Shown here piece after piece: positions 25,107 to 32,104 of a stretch of DNA of 64,000 bases. How positions within the stretch are numbered: the stretch's first letter is position 1; the number at the start of each line of letters is the position of its first letter. A program made the position numbers and the translations under genes. Below the pieces are notes generated by a model. The model saw nothing but the letters and a program-made list of their open reading frames with translations, did not search any database and was not told where the DNA came from. Origin of the DNA: an uncultured Clostridia bacterium (GTDB taxonomy: Bacteria > Bacillota > Clostridia > Christensenellales > Borkfalkiaceae); contig CALVHR010000010.1 in NCBI GenBank assembly GCA_944328495.1, positions 1 through 64,000 of the forward strand, given 5' to 3'.

Positions 25107-25502
25107 ATGATCTCAGACAGCGAAAAAAACACCATTCAAATTGCAAAAGAATACGCAAAAACTCTTGTCCCGGGCGATGTCGTTTTGCTCGAAGGAGAGA
25201 TGGGCGCGGGAAAAACGGTGTTCGTCAAGGGCATCGCGGAGGCGCTCGGCATTCCCGACGAGATCACCAGTCCCACCTACGCGTATATGAACGATTATGG
25301 CGGAAAACTCTACCATTATGACTGTTACCGGCTCACGAGCGGGGCGCAGGCGGAGGCGCTGGGGCTTTGCGATTATTTTTACGGGAAGGGTATTTGCGTC
25401 ATTGAATGGGCGGAAAACATCGCCGAATTGCTTCCCGAGCATTGCAAACGGGTCCGCATCGTGAAGCGCGGCGAAAATGAAAGGGAGATCGTATGCGACT
25501 GA
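25107..25502 (+). CDS. tsaE: tRNA t6A synthesis ATPase TsaE
   Basis: ATPase partner of TsaB-TsaD in making N6-threonylcarbamoyl-adenosine 37 of tRNA. 131 residues from the ATG at 25107 (RBS GGAGAGGG). Walker A LEGEMGAGKT (Gly30-Thr37), then SPTYAYMNDY and YHYDCYRL, and W-E in CVIEWAENI. Overlaps tsaB by 10 bp in the common tsaE-tsaB-rimI order; tsaD is not in the window. Confidence 0.95.
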   Translation: MISDSEKNTIQIAKEYAKTLVPGDVVLLEGEMGAGKTVFVKGIAEALGIPDEITSPTYAYMNDYGGKLYHYDCYRLTSGAQAEALGLCDYFYGKGICVIEWAENIAELLPEHCKRVRIVKRGENEREIVCD

Positions 25503-26101
25503 ATAATTTTCTTGCCATCGATACGAGCGGCGAACATCTGAGCGTGATCGCCTGCAAAGACGGAAAGGCGGAGACGGTGTTTGAGGAAAACTGTGCCATG
25601 CAGCACTCCGTTCGCCTGATGGACGCAGTGGACGAAGCGCTTTCACGCGCACATCTTTCCCCCGAAGACTGCGATTTTTTCTGTGCGGTCACGGGCCCGG
25701 GCTCGTTTACGGGCATCCGTATCGGAATTTCGGCGGCGAAGGGGTTTTGCGCGGCGGCAGGAAAGCCTGCGCTCGGCATAACATCTTTCGAAACGCTGGC
25801 ATATAATACAGAGACAAAGGCGCTCGCCGCGATCCCTGCGGGCCGCGGCAATTTTTATGTATGCGGGTTTGCTGCGGATAAGAGTATTTTGCTTTCCCCG
25901 CAAATTGTCGGTGCCGACGAACTTGCCCGTTTGGCGGGTGAATATACTGTCTGCGCCGCGACGCCTCTGTCTGTTCCGTATTTAAAAGCCGATCCCGCGG
26001 CGGGGCTATTGCGTGCGATTTGCGCTAAGAGTGAAAAGGATTTGGGCGATTTGGCGGCATTTTATTTAAAAAAGAGCCAGGCGGAAGAGAACGCGCATTG
26101 A
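25493..26101 (+). CDS. tsaB: tRNA t6A synthesis protein TsaB
   Basis: Scaffold subunit of the threonylcarbamoyl-transferase complex. 202 residues, ASKHA fold. FLAIDTSGEHLSV at the N-terminus, then MQHSVRLMDAVDEAL and the signature VTGPGSFTGIRIGISAAKG. The C-terminal half is short, as usual for Gram-positive TsaB. Coupled to tsaE. Confidence 0.95.
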   Translation: MRLNNFLAIDTSGEHLSVIACKDGKAETVFEENCAMQHSVRLMDAVDEALSRAHLSPEDCDFFCAVTGPGSFTGIRIGISAAKGFCAAAGKPALGITSFETLAYNTETKALAAIPAGRGNFYVCGFAADKSILLSPQIVGADELARLAGEYTVCAATPLSVPYLKADPAAGLLRAICAKSEKDLGDLAAFYLKKSQAEENAH

Positions 26102-26135
26102 AAAGACGGTGCGATAAAGATGGGGTAGAGCGGGT

Positions 26136-26582
26136 ATGACATACAGAAAATGGGTGTACGAAGACATATTGCAAATTGCGGAGCTGGAAAAAGAGTGCTT
26201 TTCGGATCCTTGGACGTACCGCATGCTTGCCGATTCTTTTTTCAATGAAAGCGTGCGCACCGTCGCTGCCGAAGAAGACGGCAGGATCGTCGGATATGGT
26301 TTTATCACGGCGGCAGGAGAAGACGCGGATCTTGCGAACATTGCGGTAAGAGAGGCGTATCGCCGCAAGGGGATTGCGGGCAAGATCCTTGACGCGCTTG
26401 AAGAGGAAGCCGTGAGCCTGGGCGTCGAAAGGATGTTTTTGGAAGTGCGCGTGTCCAATGCGGCGGCAATGCTTTTATATTTGAAACACGGGTATGTCGG
26501 GCGCTACGTGCGGCCGCGCTATTACGGCGACGGCGAGGATGCGCTCATCATGGAAAAGCCGCTCAAAAAGCGGCAGGAATAA
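26136..26582 (+). CDS. rimI: Ribosomal protein S18-alanine N-acetyltransferase RimI
   Basis: GNAT acetyltransferase, 148 residues. Acetyl-CoA loop: NIAVREAYRRKGIAGKIL, matching the R/Q-x-x-G-x-G/A motif; C-terminal VRVSNAAAMLLYLKHGYVGRYVRPRYY is typical of RimI. Its position right after tsaB supports the assignment over other GNAT enzymes. RBS is weak. Confidence 0.9.
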   Translation: MTYRKWVYEDILQIAELEKECFSDPWTYRMLADSFFNESVRTVAAEEDGRIVGYGFITAAGEDADLANIAVREAYRRKGIAGKILDALEEEAVSLGVERMFLEVRVSNAAAMLLYLKHGYVGRYVRPRYYGDGEDALIMEKPLKKRQE

Positions 26583-27317
26583 TTGCGGGAGGGGACAAAG
26601 ATCGTCATCGGAGGAAAGGAAATTTCGCTCTTGCAGGAAGGGGAAGGCGAGCCGCTCGTCATGCTGCACGGTTACCTCTCTTGCAAAGAAAGTTTTTACC
26701 ATCAGATACGGTTTTTTTCGCAATATTATCGCGTGACGGCTTTCGATTTCGTCGGTATGGGCAAGAGCTCGCAGCTTTGCGAGCCTTGGTCCGTGGACGA
26801 TTACTGCGCGCATACACTGGAAATTTTCGATGCGCTCGGAATCGGCAAATGCCGCATCCTTGCGCATTCCTTCGGCGGGCGAGTCGCGCTCAAATTGCTT
26901 GCAAATTACCCGCAGCGTTTTTCCCGCGCCCTTTTAACGGGCTGTGCGGGCATACCGCCGCGGCGCGGTTTGCGGTATGCGTTGCGGGTAAAATGGTACC
27001 GCATTGTCAAAAAAGCGGCGCCGAAATTTGCCGAACGGCACTTCGGGTCCAAGGAGTTCCGCACCCTGTCTCCCGTCATGCGCGAGAGTTTTAAAAAAAT
27101 CGTCAACGAGGATCTGACTCCGTGCCTTGCGCGCATTGAAGTTCCCGTGCTGTACGTTTTCGGGGATCGGGACACCGCCACGCCGCCGTATATGGCGCGC
27201 ATTCTTTCGGCGGGAACGCGCGGGAGCGGTCTGATATGGATGAAGGATTGCACTCATTTTTGTTTCTGCGAACGGCCGCAGGAATTTAACGCCGTTGCGC
27301 GCGAGTTTTTCCGCTGA
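26583..27317 (+). CDS. Alpha/beta-hydrolase-fold protein
   Basis: 244 residues. Oxyanion loop HGYLS, nucleophile elbow AHSFGGR (Ser96), acid Asp197 in FGDRDTATP and His225 in KDCTHFCF form a complete triad. Substrate unknown; related to MhpC/BioH-type esterases. The start is odd: the only usual start codon is TTG at 26583, directly after the rimI stop, while a strong GGGAGGGG (26587-26594) stands six bases before an ATC codon (26601). Either TTG is used with the AGGAA of the rimI end, or an unusual start is. It follows the tsaE-tsaB-rimI cluster. Confidence 0.85.
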   Translation: MREGTKIVIGGKEISLLQEGEGEPLVMLHGYLSCKESFYHQIRFFSQYYRVTAFDFVGMGKSSQLCEPWSVDDYCAHTLEIFDALGIGKCRILAHSFGGRVALKLLANYPQRFSRALLTGCAGIPPRRGLRYALRVKWYRIVKKAAPKFAERHFGSKEFRTLSPVMRESFKKIVNEDLTPCLARIEVPVLYVFGDRDTATPPYMARILSAGTRGSGLIWMKDCTHFCFCERPQEFNAVAREFFR

Positions 27318-27367
27318 TACAATACGGAAAAAAGCGCGCCGTACATTCTTAGGAAAAAGGAGATCGG

Positions 27368-28987
27368 ATGTTTACACTGACCGCAATCATTGAATATGTG
27401 ATCGTATCGCTCGCGTGCGCACTGTTGTTCGCGCTCTGTTCGTTCACCCTTTTGGGTGCGCTGCAACAGGCGGGTTACGGCGGAAAACGTTATCTTGCAT
27501 GGCTTTTCCGCAAAGGGAACATGGCGCGTTCGCGCTTTACTTTGCTTGCTTTTCTGATCGCTCTGTCTTCACTCGTGCTCGGATTGTGCTTTTCGTTTGC
27601 TGGAAAGTGGGCGGCGTACATATCGATCGTACCCGTGCTTTTGTTTTGTGCGGTCTGGTGTGCGGCGGAAAGGAATGCCCTGAAAGTGCCGCTTTCGCCT
27701 ACGGCGCGCGCAAAACGCGTGTACGTTCTGCATATTTTAGTGCTGTTTGTCGCGGCATTTTTGATCGTTCTCGCGGCGAACGCTATCGCGTATTACTCCA
27801 AGCATGAATTGGTCGGGCATCTGCGCTATATTCTGATCGCACTTCTGCCTCTCTGCGAGCCGATGCTCCTGCTCGCGGCGAATGCTTTGGAAAAGCCTTT
27901 CTCTTCGCATAAAAACAAAAAATATCTCGCGGCCGCACGCGAAAAACTGCACGGCACAAAATGCGTAAAGATCGGCATTACGGGCAGCTGCGGCAAGACC
28001 AGCGTCAAAAATTTTCTGGCAGTCATTCTTTCCGAAAAATACAAAGTGCTTGCGACGCCCGAATCGTACAATACGCCTTTGGGCATCGCGAAGGCGATCG
28101 AAAACGCGGACCTGAACGCATATGATTTCTTTGTTGCGGAGATGGGGGCGCGCCACACGGGAGATATTTCCGAGCTTTGCGAGCTTGTTCGGCCCGATCA
28201 TTGCATCGTGACGGGAATCTGCCCGCAGCATTTGGAATCTTTCGGGACAATCGAAAATGTGATCGCCGCCAAAGGCGAAATATTAAAAGGTACGAAGGCG
28301 GGCGGTTTCGCCGTCATCGGCATGGACGAAAATACCGCAAAGCTCGATCCGAAAGGAGCGGGGCTTGTCAAGGTGGGAGTGGGCGAGCATGGCGAATGCG
28401 GCGCGATCGAGATAAAATGCACTGCGCACGGCACCGATTTCAAACTTGCGCTCGGGATTTTCCAAACGGACGCGCACACCAAACTTTTGGGAGCGCACAG
28501 CGCGCAGAACATTGCCTTGGCCGCGGCAATGGCGTTCAAACTCGGGCTTACCAAAGAAGAGATCGTGCGCGGCATCGCAAAGATCGATTATATCCCGCAT
28601 CGCTTACAGCCCTTCGAAGCGAACGGCGTCACCGTTTTGGACGACGCTTACAACTCGAATGTACTCGGCGCGGCGGCGGCTGTGGAAACGCTTCGGCTAT
28701 TTGAAGGCAGAAAATTTGTAATTACACCCGGACTTGTCGAGTTGGGCGTCCTGGAAGAGAGTGAAAATATGGCGCTCGGCGAACGGCTCGTTGGATTGGA
28801 CTGCATCATTTTAGTGGGTGCAACGCTTATCACCGCCGTCAAAAAGGGGTATCTCGCGGCGGGCGGCGACCCCGAAAAGCTTACGATCGTCCCCACGCTG
28901 GATAAAGCGCAGGAACTTCTCGAAACGCAATTGCAGGCGGGAGATACCGTGCTGTTTTTGAACGATCTTCCGGATATATATAATTAA
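27368..28987 (+). CDS. murF: MurF-type Mur ligase with N-terminal membrane domain
   Basis: UDP-MurNAc-tripeptide:D-Ala-D-Ala ligase family. 539 residues: the first 200 contain about five hydrophobic helices (7-27, 58-78, 83-102, 118-138, 149-168), then the Mur ligase core with P-loop GSCGKTS (206-212), TPESYNTPLG, VAEMGARHTGDI, CPQHLESFG, HSAQNIALAAAMA and DDAYNSN. The following gene is D-Ala-D-Ala ligase, which makes the substrate. Soluble MurF is about 450 residues without helices; this one is membrane-anchored, a layout seen in some Clostridia. Alternatively a related Mur-like ligase. RBS AAAGGAG. Confidence 0.85.
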   Translation: MFTLTAIIEYVIVSLACALLFALCSFTLLGALQQAGYGGKRYLAWLFRKGNMARSRFTLLAFLIALSSLVLGLCFSFAGKWAAYISIVPVLLFCAVWCAAERNALKVPLSPTARAKRVYVLHILVLFVAAFLIVLAANAIAYYSKHELVGHLRYILIALLPLCEPMLLLAANALEKPFSSHKNKKYLAAAREKLHGTKCVKIGITGSCGKTSVKNFLAVILSEKYKVLATPESYNTPLGIAKAIENADLNAYDFFVAEMGARHTGDISELCELVRPDHCIVTGICPQHLESFGTIENVIAAKGEILKGTKAGGFAVIGMDENTAKLDPKGAGLVKVGVGEHGECGAIEIKCTAHGTDFKLALGIFQTDAHTKLLGAHSAQNIALAAAMAFKLGLTKEEIVRGIAKIDYIPHRLQPFEANGVTVLDDAYNSNVLGAAAAVETLRLFEGRKFVITPGLVELGVLEESENMALGERLVGLDCIILVGATLITAVKKGYLAAGGDPEKLTIVPTLDKAQELLETQLQAGDTVLFLNDLPDIYN

Positions 28988-29294
28988 AAAGGATTCACGC
29001 TTTTTCTTTCAAGCCGATGAAAGAAAAAGCCGTGCGTTTAAGGGCCCTGCTCTCTATCCGCGATTGATAAGGGCACAAACAGAATTATAATCGCGGATAT
29101 TCACCCGCCGAGGCGCTCACGCACAAACAGGGTGCGCTGCCGCAAAAGCGCGGTTTTGCTTCGCGCAGAAAAAGATTTGATTCCCGCGATTTGACGCAGT
29201 CTGCATGTTTAAGAAAAAAGCCGTGCGTTTTGGCACGACAATAAAAATACTTTTGAAGCACCAAAGCAAACACTATTTGCGGAGGTGTTTTTTT
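28988..29294. other. 307-bp gap between murF and ddl
   Basis: Filled mainly by the most complete copy of the composite hairpin element (28994-29190). After it come about 100 bp of AT-rich sequence with the ddl ribosome binding site GGAGGTG (29281-29287). TTGACG at 29192 could be a -35 box, but no matching -10 is seen. Confidence 0.7.
28994..29190 (+). repeat. Composite hairpin element, most complete copy (murF-ddl gap)
   Basis: Begins 6 nt after the murF stop. Hairpin I: CACG/CGTG outer stem, 1-nt bulge C, perfect 11-bp inner stem 29000-29010/29019-29029, loop AAGCCGAT. Hairpin II: AGGGC-CCT-GCTCT (29041-29053). Hairpin III: ATCCGCGATT (29056-29065)/AATCGCGGAT (29089-29098) enclosing ATAAGGGCACAAA. 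Long module: TTCACCCGC, GCG-CTCA-CGC, GGTGCGCT, GCAAAA-GCGCGG-TTTTGC and CGCGCAGAAA. Confidence 0.8.
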
Positions 29295-30422
29295 ATGCAA
29301 AAAAACGTTGCTGTGTTTTTCGGGGGAAGATCCTGCGAAAATGAAGTTTCTGTCATAACAGGCACGATGGCGGCAAACCTTCTGCGCGGGATGTATGCTG
29401 TGTTTCCGATATACATAGCGCAGAACGGCGGAATGTACTGCGGGGCAGATCTTTTTGATACGGCATCTTTCCGCAATGCCGCTTTTCAGAAAACATGTTC
29501 GGAAGCGGTCATTGCAGGGGGGGCTTTGTGGCAAAAGAAGGGGCGCAAGCTCAAAGAGCTCGCAAAAATCGACTGTGCTCTGAATTGCTGTCACGGCATG
29601 GGCGGCGAGGACGGGGCGCTTGCAGGACTTCTCGATCTGAACGGGATCCCGAACGCGTCGCCGGATATGGCGGCGTCGGCTCTGTTTATGGATAAAGTGC
29701 TCACCAAACATTTTGCAAAAGGCATCGGAGTAAAGACGGTGCCGTATTTTAAGATCGAAGAGCATGATTTTCGTAAGCGCGGCGCGATTGCGGTCAAATG
29801 CGTGGAGGAGCGTCTCGGGTATCCCGTTATCATCAAACCTGCGAGGCTGGGATCGAGCATCGGCGTGGCAGTAGCCGAGGATCGTGCGCGGCTTGTACTT
29901 GCGATCGAAGCGGGGTTTGCTTATGATTCGGTGCTTCTTGCCGAAAAGTATCTCGCCGAGCGGCGCGAGATCAACTGCGCGGCAATGCGCCGCGGCGATG
30001 AAATCTTAGTTTCCGATTGTGAAGAACCCAAAACCGAGCATACGTTTTTGACATTTTCGGACAAATATTTAGATGGGGGCAAGGGCGACCGCGGCGATTT
30101 TCCCGCGAAGATCTCCAAAGCGAGCGCCGATCTCGTCAAGGGATACACCAAACTTTTATACCGACGCGCGCAGCTGCGCGGGGTGGTACGCGCCGATTTT
30201 CTTTTGAGCGGCGGCGAAGTGTATTTCAACGAAATGAATACGGTGCCCGGCGCACTGGGGTGGTATTTCTTTTCCGATCGTCTGTCCGATTTTGCCGAGG
30301 TTCTGTCCGCGCTTGTCGAGCAGGGCATCTGCGATGCGCGGGAGCATGCAGGCAAGCGTCTTTTGAAAAACAGCGGGATTTTGGGCGGGTTTTCTTCGCG
30401 CGGCAAGGCGCGCAGGAACTGA
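29295..30422 (+). CDS. ddl: D-alanine--D-alanine ligase
   Basis: ATP-grasp enzyme that makes D-Ala-D-Ala for the peptidoglycan precursor. 375 residues from the ATG at 29295 (strong GGAGGTG upstream); an upstream ATG at 29205 lies too close to the repeat and adds a poorly hydrophobic, non-family extension. GGRSCENEVSVITG (substrate loop), KPARLGSSIGVAVAED (ATP-grasp), EINC-type segment and FNEMNTVPGALG (metal site) are present. Paired with murF, so the two steps of dipeptide making and adding are linked. Confidence 0.94.
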   Translation: MQKNVAVFFGGRSCENEVSVITGTMAANLLRGMYAVFPIYIAQNGGMYCGADLFDTASFRNAAFQKTCSEAVIAGGALWQKKGRKLKELAKIDCALNCCHGMGGEDGALAGLLDLNGIPNASPDMAASALFMDKVLTKHFAKGIGVKTVPYFKIEEHDFRKRGAIAVKCVEERLGYPVIIKPARLGSSIGVAVAEDRARLVLAIEAGFAYDSVLLAEKYLAERREINCAAMRRGDEILVSDCEEPKTEHTFLTFSDKYLDGGKGDRGDFPAKISKASADLVKGYTKLLYRRAQLRGVVRADFLLSGGEVYFNEMNTVPGALGWYFFSDRLSDFAEVLSALVEQGICDAREHAGKRLLKNSGILGGFSSRGKARRN

Positions 30423-30467
30423 ATCCGATCATGGTGCAAAAGCGCCGCAAGTTTCATGTTCATGTAC

Positions 30468-30527
30468 AGCGATTGCCCCGTCCCTGCGGAAAATTCCCGC
30501 GGGGACGGGGCAATCGCTTGTATTTTT
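30468..30527 (+). terminator. Terminator of ddl, abutting the icd promoter
   Basis: A 22-bp stem with one mismatch (30468-30489 with 30497-30518), then TGTATTTTT. The last base of the stem is the first base of the icd -35 box. Confidence 0.85.
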
Positions 30528-30546
30528 ATGCAAAATCTGTTAAAAT
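30518..30546 (+). promoter_or_regulatory. Sigma-A promoter of icd
   Basis: TTGTAT (30518-30523), 17-bp spacer that includes the terminator T-tract, TAAAAT (30541-30546). Confidence 0.72.
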
Positions 30547-30578
30547 ATACGAGAAATTTATTTGGTGAGGAGAAAACA

Positions 30579-31808
30579 TTGAGCAAAAAAATTGTGATGA
30601 AGACACCGCTTGTCGAAATGGACGGCGACGAAATGACCCGCGTTTTATGGCAATGGATCAAGGAAGATCTCATCCTTCCGTATGTTGATTTGAAAACGGA
30701 GTATTATGATCTTGGGCTTGTCGAACGTGATAAAACGGACGATCAGGTCACGGTCGCGGCGGCGGAAGCGAACAAAAAATACGGAGTCGGCGTCAAATGT
30801 GCGACCATTACTCCCAATGCGCAGCGTGTGGAGGAGTACAAGCTCAAACAGATGTGGAAGAGTCCGAACGGAACAATTCGCCGCATTTTGGACGGTACGG
30901 TGTTCCGCGCGCCCATCCTCGCCAAGGGCATCACGCCGTATATTCCGGGATGGAAAAAGCCCATCGTGCTCGCCCGTCATGCGTACGGCGACGTGTATTC
31001 GGGGGTGGAGATGCGCACGGCGAAAGGGGACAAGGCATTTCTTGTCGTGGAGGATGCAGAGGGCAATGTAAAGGAAAAGTTGCTGGTGCAGGATTTTAAA
31101 AACAGCGACGGGATCGTGCAGGCGGTGCATAATCTCGATGCTTCCATCAGAAGTTTTGCGCGTTCCTGTTTCAATTATGCACTGGACGTAAAGATGCCGT
31201 TATGGTTCGCGACGAAAGATACGATTTCCAAAAAATACGATCACCGATTCAAGGATATTTTTGCGGAGATTTTTGAGACCGAATACAAAGAGAAATTCGC
31301 GGCGGCGGGCATCGAATACATGTACACGCTCATCGACGACGCCGTGGCGCGCGTGGTGCGCTCGGAAGGCGGCATCCTGTGGGCTTGCAAGAATTACGAC
31401 GGCGACGTAATGAGCGACATGGTCGCCACCGCTTACGGTTCATTGGGGCTTATGAGCTCGGTGCTCGTGTCCCCCGAAGGGAATTATGAATTTGAAGCGG
31501 CGCACGGGACGGTTACCCGCCATTATTACAAGCATTTGAAAGGTGAAGAGACATCCACCAATTCGGTGGCGACCATCTTTGCCTGGACGGGTGCGCTTGC
31601 AAAGCGCGGCGAGCTGGATCATATTCCCGAGCTGACTGCTTTTGCCAAAAAATTGGAAAGCGCGACGGTGCGCACCATCGAGGAAGGGGAAATGACGGGC
31701 GATCTGATTCCTCTGTTCTCGGCGGAAGGCGTTACGCCCAAAAAGCTTACCAGCCGTGAATTTTTAAAAGCGGTCGCAAGGCGTTTGGAAGAGGAAATGA
31801 ACGCCTGA
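30579..31808 (+). CDS. icd: NADP-dependent isocitrate dehydrogenase
   Basis: Oxidative decarboxylation of isocitrate to 2-oxoglutarate. 409 residues from a TTG at 30579 (GAGGAG at 30567-30572), giving MSKKIVMKTPLVEMDGDEM; an ATG at 30597 is possible but lacks a ribosome site. This is the eukaryote-like, homodimeric subfamily (PNGTIRRILDGTVFR, KPIVLARHAYGDVY, YDGDVMSDMVATAYGSLGLM, ETSTNSVATIFAW). No other TCA cycle gene is in the window; the likely role is glutamate precursor and NADPH supply. Confidence 0.95.
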   Translation: MSKKIVMKTPLVEMDGDEMTRVLWQWIKEDLILPYVDLKTEYYDLGLVERDKTDDQVTVAAAEANKKYGVGVKCATITPNAQRVEEYKLKQMWKSPNGTIRRILDGTVFRAPILAKGITPYIPGWKKPIVLARHAYGDVYSGVEMRTAKGDKAFLVVEDAEGNVKEKLLVQDFKNSDGIVQAVHNLDASIRSFARSCFNYALDVKMPLWFATKDTISKKYDHRFKDIFAEIFETEYKEKFAAAGIEYMYTLIDDAVARVVRSEGGILWACKNYDGDVMSDMVATAYGSLGLMSSVLVSPEGNYEFEAAHGTVTRHYYKHLKGEETSTNSVATIFAWTGALAKRGELDHIPELTAFAKKLESATVRTIEEGEMTGDLIPLFSAEGVTPKKLTSREFLKAVARRLEEEMNA

Positions 31809-31847
31809 TTCAAAAATGCAAGCGGAATTTACAAGCAGATGATATCG

Positions 31848-31875
31848 AAGCGGACAGAATTTTGTCCGCTTTTTA
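31848..31875 (+). terminator. Terminator of icd
   Basis: AAGCGGACA / TGTCCGCTT stem followed by TTTTA. Confidence 0.8.
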
Positions 31876-31961
31876 CTTTTTAACGGAGTTTTTACGGGGA
31901 AGATGCTCTCTGTCGGCGAGCGGATGAAATTATAAAAATATTGCATAATCTATTTTTTGGC

Positions 31962-31990
31962 TTGCAATTTGCGCGCGTGGGTGTTATAAT
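31962..31990 (+). promoter_or_regulatory. Sigma-A promoter of the large surface protein gene
   Basis: TTGCAA (31962-31967), 17-bp spacer, TATAAT (31985-31990). A leader of about 107 nt precedes the start codon. Confidence 0.82.
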
Positions 31991-32104
31991 ACAGACATAG
32001 CAGGTTTTTCCATAAAAAATCACTGCTCGGGATACGCAGGATTGCGCGTATAGGATTCGGCATAAGCATTTGAACAAAAACAAGAAAGGATAAGGAGTAA
32101 TGAC

